From: Delphinapterus leucas | Taxonomy: Eukaryota > Chordata > Mammalia > Artiodactyla > Monodontidae | Length of the DNA stretch: 64,000 nt | Direction of reading: 5' to 3' | NCBI RefSeq assembly: GCF_002288925.2 | Contig: NW_022098026.1 | Coordinates: forward strand, 19,001,597-19,065,596 | Shown: piece after piece, positions 23,001 to 35,019 of the stretch | Layout of the letters: each line of letters opens with the position of its first letter | How positions within the stretch are numbered: the stretch's first letter is position 1 | The notes under the pieces: generated by a model | The model's input: only the letters and a program-made list of their open reading frames with translations | The model's database searches: none | Told to the model about the DNA's origin: nothing | Translations under genes and position numbers: made by a program

Positions 23001-24488
23001 AAATCACAAAAGGGTATAGCAGAAATGAGTTAAGTTTACATTCACTTCACTTATTTTAAAGCAAGTTGTAGTCACCAAATCTTCAGTTATTTTTGCCACT
23101 GTGTGTACGTACTCACTCTAATTCCACTTGTGGTAACTTCGAAGGGTGAACGCTTCTTTCAGTGGCACCTAATTTATTTCTTGCAGGACTGACTTTTCTA
23201 GCTGGTGACTGACTCTGTCCTGGATCAGAACTTACACTTAGTGTAAAGTGCCATCGTGGTGAATTGATAAAAACTGCACAGTGGTCAGAATAGGCAAAGA
23301 AATTGTATCTGAACTTCCATCCTCTGATGGTCACTTTTGAATGGGTGGGGCTGTTTTGTTTTGCCATTTCTGTGTTGGTTATAGGACTGTCCTTCTGAGA
23401 AAAGGTTTATTTTATTTGGTCTGAGAATACGTTCGTTTCTTCAAATTACCCCCTTCCTCACCCTCTTCTATAGATCTGCTGAGCCAGATGGAATTATGGC
23501 TGAGCTCCTCTCTGTCTCTTTATCTTGCACATATTCTGACTGATGGAGAAAGCTATTTATTGTAGCTTGAATGTCATTGGCCTACCCTTTGGTCTGACCC
23601 AGGACTGAGCCTGCACATGGGCATCTGGTCTGACTCAGAACACTCTGCAGGGACACAGCCTGGCATATTACAAATTGTCTACTGGCATGCTGTTTGCTTG
23701 ACAGAATAGCAGAGTTGGTTCTGGATACTTGCCTTGGTTGGCCACCAATTTTTGCTCTCAATGAGAGGTCAGGATGATGTCTGTTTGCAAACGTTTGATG
23801 AAAAATTACCATCATCAAGCCCAGAGGTTTAGCTGAATTGAATGGGGATTTACAGGTGTCTTTGAATATGAGTTTTGTAAATTTCACCTGGCTCCGTGCT
23901 CCTGGGCATATTACAGTATGAATATAAATTTGGCTTATTCGTATGATAATATTTTGAGTACTCTAAAAGCATGATTTCAAAAATCAAAGGTCAAGAGAAT
24001 TCCTTAGCAGTGTTTTAAATCTGCTAGCCTAAAAATTACACAAGTTTTTGTCTTTCGAGGATTTGAACTTGACAAATGCAGAGAAATCTCCAACATGGCA
24101 AAAATCGAAGAAAAATGTTAGTCCCTTGGCACATAAACAACATCAGTTGCTTTCTGGCCTTGCAGGGTCAGAACTCTGGGCTCCAGGGAAGTAAAACCGT
24201 GGGGGAGAGAGTAACTGCTGCACTAGCAGGCTGTGCATCCAGAATTAAGCAAACCTAGCATTTTCTGTTGTACCAGAGCCCATCAGGTATGTTTTAAAGT
24301 TATGGGTATTTTATTTTACTGCTCTGTGGATTTAGGATTATAAATGACTGTTTTTACAAGTAAGTATTCACCTAGACTTCTCATATTTATCATCTTTTCA
24401 TTTTGATTTACTAGAAGACTAACATGTAACATAACAATGATTATTTTAAATGTTAGATTCCTTTTTGCCTTCATGACCCACAGTTTAT
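20042..24488. other. Intron 1, mainly unique sequence
   Basis: No lineage-specific SINE or L1 is visible. A MIR-like antisense fragment lies at about 22285-22425 (GAGGAAACAAGCTCAGAGAG, GTTAAGTAACACACACAGTC). The small ORFs have no family features. Confidence 0.55.
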
Positions 24489-25065
24489 GTGTTCATTTTC
24501 TATTGCTTTGTAACAAATCACCACAAATTAGTGGTTAAAAACAACACTGGTTTATTACCTGCACACTGTGACTGGGTTCTCTGCTCAGGTTTTTGCAAGG
24601 CTGAAATCAACGTGCTGGCCAGGCTGAGTTCTCTCTTGGAGGCTCTGGGGAAGAATCTGCTTTCAAGTTCATTCAAGCTGTTGGCAGAATCCAGTTCCAT
24701 GAGGACTGAGCTCCCCGTTTTCTTACTTACTGTTGGCTGGAGGTCACTCTCAGCTCCTAGAAGTTGCTCTCAGGTCCTTACCAGTATTTTAACAGTGGAG
24801 AATATTTTCTCACATGGAATTCCTTTCATGCTTCAGATCTCTCTGATTTCTGTCTCTGATCTCTAGACCCAGATTTAAAAGACTCGTATAATTAGGTCAT
24901 TCCCACCCAGATAATCTCCCTTTTTCAAAGCCAGCTGTGCCGTATAATATAACTTAATCATGGAGTAAGACCCATCATATTCAGTCTTGGAGATTATACA
25001 GGGCATTTACAGTAGGGTGTAGGGATCTTGAAGGCCATTTTAGGATTTTGCCTATCATAATTTAT
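24489..25065 (-). mobile_element. Old LTR-like element in intron 1
   Basis: The left side reads TTTTCTATTGCTTTGTAACA, AATCACCACAAATTAGTGGT and TAAAAACAAC. The right side has GGTCATTCCCACCCAGATAA and GGATTTTGCCTATCATAA. The general plan is shared with the element at 42.07-42.87 kb. I read it as an ancient solo-LTR-like repeat. The family name is uncertain. Confidence 0.5.
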
Positions 25066-27893
25066 ATCAGTGTTCACAAAATATCACTGAAAAATTTGCA
25101 GTGGATACATCTTTAATAGATTCCTACTAGGAAGGAAAAGGAGATGCCACATGTAGTCTTGTTTCTCAGAGGATCATTTATTGATAGCTTCATGGATTTC
25201 CATGATAAGAAGATTGCATATTACTTCACTGAGTAGTCCTATGATTTTATGAATGACACGGTATTTTAAACCTATTTTATTTCAAATCTGTCTTGGAAGA
25301 GGTGATTCACCCTTTTGTAGCTCAAATATTCCATAGTGTAAATAATACCGTTACAGAATAAATCAAGTCTTAGCTATAATTTTGATAGAAACAAATGGAT
25401 TCTTGTTCTTCAATAATACTACATCACCCACGTGGACTACCTAATTCAGTTTTTCCACATCTGGAATTTCATGACTTATTCTACTGAAGGACTATGCTTT
25501 GAAACAACAGAACATACTGGGCTTTTCACCAATAGAAATTAAGCAAAGCCCAGGGATGTACCATCCAAGTACTAGAGAACTAAACATATGTCTCATTATA
25601 TTAGGTATATCAGCAGTCAACCTGTCAGCTTCAATTTTTCCAAGTTTAATCAGTTTTTCCAAGTTCACATGAAACCCATGTACATTTTATTACATTTAAT
25701 TTTGTATCACTTTAAAATAAATCAATCTGGGAAAGTCAGAAGTAAAAAAGAGAAAAATATATATCTGTCATTCCATGCAAATTTATTTAAAACACAGACT
25801 TTCGTGTTAGGGGTACCTAAACATAACTCTCAGCCAAACCTACCTATCACGCAGGTAATCTAATCTCTCTAAAGTTCCAGATTTCTAATTTTTGTAATTT
25901 AAGTACGATAGTATTACCCTTGCATGGTAGTTAATTTATTCAAAAGCCTTTAAAAAACCTATCAAATACCTGAACCCTGCTAGCTTCTGAAGCTATAGCT
26001 ATGTATTATGAATATTTGAGAATATCAGTATGTTTTATAAACAAAGATATAATCCCTTTCATAAAGTTTATGGTCTAACAAAGGTGTTAGGATAAATGCA
26101 GTAATATGTATAAAGTGCTTATTCCATTGCCTAGTATTGTGTGGCTACATAAAACATATTAATTACTTTCTTCCTTACCTTTTCCCTGCGTGATCACACT
26201 GCCATAAGATGTCTCATAACGATGATTTTGGCAAATAAATCTCAGAAGCATCTTGTTGCTGAGGGACTATTATAGAAAATAGCAGCATGACAAATTACAT
26301 GTCGTTGAGGAAGTGAGATTATGTAATGGACTGAGTTTCCTGGTCAGTCCTGCTAGAACTGTGCCTTTCTGCAAAATAGAGTTGGTGATTTCATTCACCA
26401 GATCAAGTTGCAGCAATTTTCATCATGGATGTTACCCAGTCATAGAAAAATTGGCAGCATTTGCTCAACAGACGTCAGAGTCTTTCTTGAAGGAGGGTTC
26501 TTACAGCTAACAAGCTGACACCAATGCTGCTGATGGTCAGGGGAAAGCTGGTGATGATATGATTAATAAAAAGTATTTCAGTCATATTTTCAGGTTTACC
26601 AAATGGTTTGCAAATACTTTCTCTTTTGCTCCCTCTACTACCCCTGACAGAAAATGGGAGCCCCTTCATTTCATCTGTAGATAGTTTTATGGTACTTTAT
26701 GAGGAACATCAATAGCATTTTGTGGATTTGAGAACCAAGGATGAAGCAGCTTGTATGTTCATATCTTGCCAACAGAATGGAAGGGACCGGAGAGAGCAGT
26801 TAGTGTATGGGGACATTTGAGGTAAAGTATCCTAGAGTTGTAGCTTTTTCTGGGCCTTGACTCGGCTGAATTGTTGAATATCATCTAACCATCCCAAAGT
26901 CTGTCTGGAAGTTGAGATGCTGATCACTTCTTCTCTGGATCTTGTGAAGAAGTATGTTTATGAAATACTGTGCATCCCTTGAATGAACTATAAGAATGAC
27001 AGGAACAAACTTATTGACATTTTGAAATGTCAATTGGCATTACAGTAATTGGCATTACTGTGGCCTTGTGTCTACCAAATATGATAATTATAGTCCAGAG
27101 GAAAATGCAGAATACAACCTCCCTCTCTTCATCTTTCCATTCAAATAGGCCTCAATATTCAGTGACAGGACCACTTTAATCTCTGCCCATGAAAACACAT
27201 CGAGAGGAACATCTGTCATGGGTTTTTCATGATAACATTTTTGCTAATTGATAACAAGATAGTGATGGTGATTGATTTTGTCCCCAGTGATTCCTGAGTA
27301 GCTTCTACTCTGCACATAACTTCCAGAACAGTCTCTAGGTGCCCACATTTCCCTCGGTGTCCCCTCCACTTTGAATTGAGTTTGAAGACACAGGGCAATG
27401 CATCTTTCCAACACATAGGTGGTGCAAGTCAGGTTCTTCTTAGGTTTCAGCTGCTCCCTGTTAAACAGAGCTTAGCAAACAGTAATTGAATAAGAAGGCA
27501 AAGCCCTCAGAGGAGCAGGAAACAAGTACAATTTTATGAAAAGGATTATGCAGCACAACAAGGTCAAACCCCGCGGTGGTTTGTTTTCCTCTCCCTTGTA
27601 TTCCTCTTCAATCAGCAGAAGAGGTTGTTATCAGTTGCTGGCATTATGACTGGGCACATCCGCCCAGAGTCAAACATGCTGCAGTCTGCAAAGTCAGCAG
27701 CAGATTGCAGTGCTCTGCAGTCCAGCCAGAACAGCAGAATTTGTGTAGCTGTGTTCCCTGTTATAGCTAGAATACCAAATTGGGGATGTTCCCTTAAAGG
27801 GGCGTTTGAGGGCAAAAACAATGAGAGCTTTTCCTGTTTCAGAATAGACTGTCCTTCCACTAGTGCTGCTTTAGGAACATAAACCTGTTTTGT
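25066..27893. other. Intron 1, unique sequence
   Basis: No recognised gene, RNA or young repeat. Short ORFs near 27.6-27.9 kb overlap on both strands and lack family features. Confidence 0.5.
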
Positions 27894-28086
27894 TTTGTTT
27901 TTTAATTGAAGTATAGTTGATTTACAATATTGTGTTGGTTTCAGGGGTACAGAGATTCAGTTATATATATTCTTTTTCAGATTCTTTTCCATAGTAGGTT
28001 GTTACAAGATATTGAATAGAGTTCCTTTGTGCTATATAGTAAGCCCTTGTTTATCTACTTCATATATAGCAGTGTGTATCTTAATA
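27894..28086 (-). mobile_element. L1 3' end insertion in intron 1
   Basis: Antisense L1 terminus (TTTAATTGAAGTATAGTTGA, TTTACAATATTGTGTTGG). It is flanked by CATAAACCTGTTTTG (27879) and CATAGACCTGTTTTG (28087), a 15-bp target duplication with one difference. It lies about 290 bp upstream of constant exon 1. Confidence 0.85.
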
Positions 28087-28374
28087 CATAGACCTGTTTT
28101 GAGCAAGGCAAAGCCAAAGCCGGTCCTCACAGCATCATTAAACCCAGTTTTCCATGGTATTTAATCTGTGCAAGGACCCTGATGAGCTAATTTAATTTTC
28201 TCCTGAAGTGCTATATATATGTGAACATCATCTTAGAGATGCATATGAAATGGCTTCTTCCATACTTTTAATAGCTACATGGAAATATTTAAGAAACAAA
28301 TCATCGGTGAACATCGTCACTAGGAGATCATCGTTTTTGCCATATTAACAAAAGCTCCCTTTGTGATTTTGCAG

Positions 28375-28433
28375 CCCCGACAACCCAACCCTGACTGGCG
28401 TTACTCTGCCTCCCTGAGAGCAGGAATGCACAG
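28375..28433 (+). CDS. PCDHAC2: Protocadherin-alpha constant exon 1 (PCDHAC2 exon 2)
   Basis: This 59-nt exon encodes residues 853-871 ([19 protein letters not shown]) plus two bases of S872. It is preceded by a pyrimidine-rich tract and TTTTGCAG, and followed by GTATGG. The sequence is the known start of the shared alpha cytoplasmic domain, including its proline-containing PxxP-like segment. It is too short to stand out as an open reading frame and was found by matching the family sequence and checking the splice phase with both neighbours. Confidence 0.96.
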
Positions 28434-30302
28434 GTATGGCTTTCCCTCCTCATTTCACTCAGAAGTTACTGCAACTGTTTGACTCAGATAAACTGTCTTC
28501 ATAGGCCGGAAGCAGCTGTCAAAACTGAGAAGCTTAGATACTTGGCCAGGGGAATGCAGTTGTTTATATGTCTCCGTGTCTATTCCTTGAAACATTGGAA
28601 GTGGTCAGTGCCAAACGCTTATCAAGTGCCGGCAAATAAGAATCTCCTGTAAAATCACAGATACAGGCGACTGTTTACTTTCTCTCATTAAAATTTCTAT
28701 AAGGAAGTAGCTTCAACTTCTTTCATCCCTTCCCCATCTGTACTTTCTGTCCTTCGCTTAAAATTATAATGAATACTGATGCTTTCAGACTTGAGTACAT
28801 TGTGTAATATATATGTACTTGTTGTCTACCTTGGTTTTCCATCACACATTGACTGTTATATCCTGTTAACCACAATAATTGTTGTTCATGTTCACCCCTA
28901 TTAGAGTCTCCTTATCTTTTCCATCTTGTTGCTATCTTATTGCCTGCCCTCAGTGGCAAGAGCTCTCTTCAGAGGATAAGCCATGTGAAGGGCTTTTATT
29001 GAATATCTGGAGACCAAATCTAGCTTACTTTTAAATTAACCTAGAGCAATAACATTACTTTAAAACTCAGATTAAATATAATTTTGCCTTCTCTATTTTG
29101 TCTCTTTGACAGTAATTGATTAACTACCATTATTCCCAGACCTGATCTAGTATTCATGCCACCGGGCCAAATAAAAGATTCATTGTTTTTGAGTGTCTTT
29201 GGGAAACCAAATGGAGAGAGCCAAGCAACTAGTGTTCACTACCACCAAAATAACTTAGTTTTAAAGAAGGAATAAACTCCAGACTTAAGCCCCTCCAAAT
29301 ATCTGGGCAACTCTTGAGTAGATCGTCACCAAACCTTGATCAATTTCTAAAGAGAGAGCTTACAGAGTATGTATTGAGTTAATGAAAAATTAGTTTTAGC
29401 CTGTTAAAAACACATTAAATCAAAATAAATCAACATATTCCCAAACATTACATTACAAATTGAGCAGAAATCGTTATAATGGGTGCTCTTTCTGAACGAG
29501 AAGCAATCAGTGAAAACTGAAGATCAGTAGTTGGCTTGGTGAGACATCACATTGGAATCTGGTCATAACTTTAGGCCAGAAACACTCATGCAGATGCCAG
29601 AATACTAGGTTTCAGAAAGATTCTTTCCATTTGTTAGAAACCAGCTTATGCTTTTGCCTGCATCTGAGCTATTGTGGTGGACCATATGATAGGAAAAAAT
29701 ATGGTTTACAATACCAACTTCTTTTGTCCCAGTTGAATTAGTGCTTTACTTGAAAAGTACCAAAGCTATAAGATGCACCTTTAAAACTATATTAAAATAA
29801 AATACTAAACTATATCAGTTCCTTATTCCATTTTCAAATGAAAAAAAAAGAAGCCACATGTGTTTCTATTCAGGATTCAATTAAGATATTATGAGATTCA
29901 AGTAGGATAAGAAATGAAATAAAAATTAAAACTAAATGTTATTTATTCCTCACAGTGTAGTACATGGAACATATGTTAAAGTTGTGAACTTAAACAACAC
30001 TCATCTTTTTCACACATACGCTTGGCTTCTTAGCCTTTCTAGCCTCAGATATCATGTGCCTGTTCCTTTGAAAATTCTGCTTTGAGCTGAGCTGGTTCCT
30101 AGGGTAGTTCCATCTTCAGAGTGAATCTAATTGAACCCATACAATTTGCTGGTAGAATCCACCAACACCTGAAGGATATTAATATTTGGAAAAAAGAGAA
30201 GATTCTAGGGTGTAGATGAAGGGAAGAACAGCAGTAGGGCAGAGCTTAATGAGTGAATTTCCACCAGATATGTTGTTTGAAGTCAAAGAGTAAGAGGATA
30301 TT
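28434..30302. other. Intron 2, unique part
   Basis: About 1.9 kb without recognised repeats or genes. Confidence 0.5.
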
Positions 30303-30419
30303 GGGAATTCCCTGGCGGTCCAGTGGTTAGGACTCTGTGCTTTCACTGACAAGGGTGCGGGTTCAATCCCTGGTCCGGGAACTAAGATCCCATAAGCCTC
30401 CTGCCACGGCCAAAAAAAA
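30303..30419 (+). mobile_element. Short tRNA-derived SINE
   Basis: GGGAATTCCCTGGCGGTCCA head, GGGTTCAATCCCTGGTCCGG B-box region and A11 tail. The duplication AAAGAGTAAGAGGATATT / AAAGAGTAAGAGAATATT is 18 bp with one difference. Confidence 0.9.
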
Positions 30420-31389
30420 AAAGAGTAAGAGAATATTGAACTTAGAGATGACCTTCCCCCACAATATTTCAAGTTTTCCTGCTCTGTTGAGTCACATGAC
30501 CCCTTCAGGCAGTAGTACTCTAAGTTTTACTTTAGTAACTTAACTTCCGAGATGAACCAATGCCTAATTTCAAAGAGTCCTCTTATTTTGGTGAGGGTTT
30601 TCTTGGGTGATATTTACTCTTAGGGCCCCATTTGTTCCTTTCTTCATCCAGAAAATATTGAGGGTCTCATATCTGCTAACATTACACATACATAAAGAAT
30701 ATGATGTTCTCTCTGCCCTTGAACAATTTACGTTCTATCTCTACTTGCCTCTAAGGATCTCCCAGTTCATGTCTCACTCTGCAATATTTCATGATGAATT
30801 AATCTCTTCTGAACTGGGATCCATGAGTGCTGGTGATAAACTTCCTCTAGTCCCAGGAAATGTAGGGTGGGTTATCCATGAGGAAAAGATACAGAAAGAG
30901 TAAAACAGAAAATAAAGTTAAGAATTAATTGGGCCAAACTGGAATAATACTACAGTTACCAGCAAATAATGTTCGTGCTTTCCTCTTTCCTATGAGAACC
31001 CAGAAATAAGAGATCTAGCAAAAGAGGCTTGAGGCTTTTGAGAACAAGCTCTCCTCACCTGCTTTGGCATTAAGACGATAAAATGTCATTAGCCCTCTGA
31101 TGGGCTTCCTGTTAGATTTAATGAACACCACACAGCATTACTGAAAACCAAAATTGCTATAAAGATAAAACATGTTTATCGCCTGCATGGTGTAGCAGAC
31201 AGTAAGTCAGCAATGCTTTTACAGTTGATGCAAGGTGACTGCTCAGTGGTAATTGCTTCAGTTCAAGCATGAGTAAAAAGTGTTAGCTGCAGCCCTGCCT
31301 CCAGAGATGTGAGCACTTTCTGAGGGTGGAAGGAGAGCTGGAAAGGCATTTATGGTCTAACTATTATTTGGGTCTATGTGTTTACTCAG
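30420..31389. other. Intron 2, remaining part up to constant exon 2
   Basis: Unique sequence. A pyrimidine-containing tract ends at the ACTCAG acceptor. Confidence 0.5.
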
Positions 31390-31478
31390 CTCTGTGCACC
31401 TGGAAGAGGCTGGCATTCTACGAGCTGGTCCAGGAGGACCTGATCAGCAGTGGCCAACAGTATCCAGTGCGACACCAG
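31390..31478 (+). CDS. PCDHAC2: Protocadherin-alpha constant exon 2 (PCDHAC2 exon 3)
   Basis: This 89-nt exon supplies the last base of S872, residues 873-901 ([20 protein letters not shown], then WPTVSSATP) and the first base of E902. The acceptor is ACTCAG and the donor is GTAAAG. It belongs to the shared alpha cytoplasmic domain. Without splicing, translation would continue for about 79 codons into the intron, through an unrelated sequence and a TG repeat, to a stop at 31715. Nothing suggests that this extension is used. Confidence 0.96.
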
Positions 31479-31685
31479 GTAAAGACCCAGGGTCTCTCCC
31501 TTCTTGCTTGGATTCTGGAAAGCCATGAGATGACCTGTTTTTGTAAGACCAGGAATGTCAGTGGCTCTCTTTTTATTCTTACTTCTTTTTCTTACATGTG
31601 TGACTTCCTTGCTTACATGATTATGCAGGAGTATTTTGATTTTCCACTTAATGTACTTCAGCAGTTGAAAACAGATAACATAAGG

Positions 31686-31713
31686 GTGTGTGTGTGTATG
31701 TGTGTGTGTGTGT
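31686..31713 (+). repeat. (TG)n microsatellite
   Basis: A TG run with one interruption (TATG), about 200 bp after constant exon 2. Confidence 0.9.
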
Positions 31714-33311
31714 AAAGTTATTTTCTGAAATAACTGGGTACATTTCAAATGCTTAGGCTGTCCGAACTACAACAGGCAAGATCTGGTGGCCTCATGCACA
31801 GAGATGACACTGTTAGCAAAGATCTTTTGGTTAAAGGTGATGGAAATCCACTCAAAGTAGTAAGCAGAAGGGAGACTGATAGATTGGTTAACAGATAGAT
31901 CGATGAAATGGAGTTTCTCATGGAAGTGGAAAAGTTGTCAGGACCAGGGCACCACTCTGGTTGACTTCAAGTCACAGTCAGGCCTCCTCCTTCCCTGACA
32001 TGTACATCATTCTGCAGACTGAATTTTATTGCCTTGACATGCACGTTGTGAAACATGACCAGTCTTGCAGTTTCTTAGTTCAGAGGACCAATGGGAACTG
32101 ATTCCTAATCCAAACTTTCAAGAAAGAGAATCTGCCAGATTAAACCAAGAACCCAATGGCTGGGTGAGCATAAAAAAGTTGCCTAAACTCATATTTCCTT
32201 ATTTTCCTTATTCTTGCCCAATCACTGAAGCAGTGTCATATAATACAAATATGGCTTTGGAGGCCCATCCCTGTGGCAGTTATCAGAAAGGAAGGCTCAT
32301 AGAGACTGCAAATGTTGTCTACCATAATCCTCTATTAATAGAACATGATGATGATGGTAATAGTTACTGATAATTAAGCCACAATGTACCCAGACACTGT
32401 GCCTTGTGTGATCTCATTTATTCCTTGAGACAATCTTGCAAGGGATTTATTATCTCTGTTTTACATGTGAGGAGCTAGAGACACAGAGAGATTAAGAAAC
32501 ATACCCAAGTTCACATAGTTTGTATGTGGCAGAGGTAGGATTCAAACCCAAGTGTGTCTAGTTCCAAATCCAAGTGTATCTAGCTCTTATAGTCATAGCA
32601 TGGCTGGCTTGCAAGAATCCACCCAAATCCAAATGCATACATATATACATACATAACAGATTACATAAGCGTATGTGTAAAAAGTTCTTTCCAAAAATAA
32701 GCTGGTGCCTTTCAAGTGATTAGGCTATGCAAGTAACATGTGCAGCTAAGGGCCCATTTTCGCTGGCAGCTCTAAGGGTTTTCGTTGATTCTAATCAGCC
32801 AGCATTTGCTATTTATGAATATTGTATAATTCAACTAAAAGTCACATTTGTTAAAAAAAAACAAATGCCCGAGTTAAAGCAATTCATTAGAGAGCTAATA
32901 TTGCCAGATGGCAAGGGGAAAAACATAAAATAGTTCATTGACAAATCTGCAACCCTAATGCCAGTGATGGTGTGAAGAAGCGATGGAGGAGGAAGTGGTT
33001 TTAGACTACCAAGTGCTGCAGGATGGGAGGCCTCTGAAAGGTGAGAACTACTCAATCCAAGCAGCCCCATGAAATCAGGCCCTCCTACCCTGCCTCCATT
33101 TCAGGGTTTTTTTCTTGTTCTCATAGAGACTTTGTAGGTCAGGCTGGTGAGCCCAAAATTAACTTTGAATACATTCTCCCTTTCATCAGTGATGCTGGTT
33201 GGTGTATATTCCTAGGCCAGTGGGAAATAGGAACTGTTTACTGATTATTTTTATCTGCATCTGGCCCAGGACTCTCCTTCAAATTCAAAAGAATGTTAAG
33301 AACACATCTTT
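31714..33311. other. Intron 3, unique DNA with one MIR
   Basis: A MIR-like antisense fragment lies at about 32355-32570 (TGTGATCTCATTTATTCCTT, GATTAAGAAACATACCCAAG, GGCAGAGGTAGGATTCAAAC). The rest is unassigned. Confidence 0.55.
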
Positions 33312-34051
33312 TTAAAAAAATTTATTTTATTGAAGTATAATCGATTTACAATGTTGTGTTAGTTTTTGCTGTACAGCAAAGTGATTCAGATATATGTGTG
33401 TGTATATATCCATATATACACCTATTCTTTTTTATATTCTTTTCCATTCTGGTTTATCATAGGGCATTGAATACAGTTCCCTGTGCTACACAGTAGGACC
33501 TTGTTGTGTATCCATTCTCTATATAATAGTTTGCATCTGCTAATCCCAAACGTCCAGTCCTTCCCTCCCCCACTCCCACTCCCCCTTGGCAACCACAGGT
33601 CTGTTCTCTTTGTCTATGAGTCTATATCTGTTTCATGGATGGGTTCATTTGTGTTGCATTTTAGATTCCACATATAAGTGATATCATATATTTGTCTTTC
33701 TCTTTCTGACTTACTTCACTTAGTACGGTAATTCCTAGGTTCATCCATGTTGCTGCAAGTGGCATTATTATAGCTGAGTGATATTCCATTGTATATATTT
33801 ACCACATCTTCTTTATCCATTCATCTGTCAATGGACATTTAGGTTGCTTCCATGTCTTGGCTATTGTAAACAGTGCTGCTATGAACATAGGGGTGCATGT
33901 ATCTTTTCGAATTGTAGTTTTGTTTGGATATATGCCCAGGAGCGGGATTGCTGGATCATATGGCGACTGTATTTATAGTTTTTTTGAGGAACCGCCATGC
34001 TGTTTTCCGTAGTGGCTGCATTTACATTCCCACCAACAGTGTAGGAGGGAG
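33312..34051 (-). mobile_element. L1 3' end (3' UTR plus ORF2 C-terminal part)
   Basis: Antisense L1 with TTTATTTTATTGAAGTATAA at its 3' edge. The ORF2 end lies around 33840-34046 (CATATGATCCAGCAATCCCG on the minus strand). The flanking duplication is GAACACATCTTT (33300) / GAACCCATCTTT (34052). It is 5'-truncated. Confidence 0.85.
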
Positions 34052-34369
34052 GAACCCATCTTTCTGACAGAAGAGAGGGAAGGAGTCGCCATCGCTCCAC
34101 TTCCCAAATGTCCTAACTCCTCTTGTATAATCCCTTCTCTCCAGTACGATACCTGGCTGTTGAGTCATGAGTCACAGTTTTCATGGACTGAGCTGGACAG
34201 AGCTTATATCTTCCAGTTACTCTATGGGTGACCTAACCATACTTTTCAGCATATCTCTGCACCAGTGATAGGACATTAGAGAGATGTTCCTCTGTGTTCT
34301 GCTCTGTCCTTTTGGTACTTTAGAGTTTTAGGACTCAAAATATGTTCTGCAATGTTTGGAGGGAATATG

Positions 34370-34583
34370 GCATAAAGATGAAAATTATGGTTTAGAATCA
34401 GATCTGAATTGAATTCCAACTTCAAACTTACTTGCTGGGTGAGCATAAGCAAATTGCTTAAATTCATGTTTTCTTAATTACCCCATCTGTAAATTGGGTA
34501 TAATTATAACACCTATCTTATCTGGTTGCCATGATAACTAAAGAAGAAAGAGCTGAATATAGTGCTTGACATACAGTATTAAT
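34370..34583 (+). mobile_element. MIR, interrupted at its 3' end by a SINE
   Basis: Sense MIR phrases are ACTTGCTGGGTGAGCATAAG, CCCATCTGTAAATTGGGTAT and GTGCTTGACATACAGTATTA. The SINE at 34596 cut into its end. Confidence 0.7.
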
Positions 34584-34595
34584 AAATGTCTAATC

Positions 34596-35007
34596 TTTTT
34601 TTTTTTAATTATTTATTTGGCTGCGTCAGGTCTTAGTTGTGGCATGTGGAATTTTTCGTTGCGTTGTGCGGGCTCTTCATCGTGTCACACAAGCTTCTCT
34701 CTAGTTGTGGCACTCAGGCTCCAGAGCACATGGGCTCAGTAGTTGCAGCACGCGGGCTCTCTAGTTGTGGCACATGGGCTCCAGAGCATGCAGGCTCAGT
34801 AGTTGCAGCTTGCGGGCTCTCTAGTTGTGGCTCATGGGCTCTAGAGTGCATGGGCTCGATAGTTGTGGTGTGCGGGCTCAGTAGCTATGGTGTGCGGGCT
34901 CAGTTGCCCTGCAGCATGTGGGATCTTAGTTCCCCATCCAGGGATCAAACCTGCGTCCCCTGCATTGGAAGGTGGATTCTTAACCACCGGACCACCAGGA
35001 AAGTCCC
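34596..35007 (-). mobile_element. CHR-1/CHRL-type SINE with repeated central units
   Basis: Antisense copy flanked by a perfect 12-bp duplication AAATGTCTAATC (34584-34595 and 35008-35019). Its middle has three to four tandem units of about 50-60 bp of the form CTCTAGTTGTGGC...GGCTCAGTAGTTG, making it roughly 410 bp long. Confidence 0.88.
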
Positions 35008-35019
35008 AAATGTCTAATC

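Noticed and set aside
31326..31715. 129-codon ORF over constant exon 2
   Set aside because: It only contains the 89-nt exon, read from upstream intron into downstream intron. Splice sites and phase define the true exon.
34690..34870. Regularly spaced repeats resembling a CRISPR array
   Set aside because: They are tandem units inside a SINE in a mammalian genome. The spacing is a property of the SINE body.
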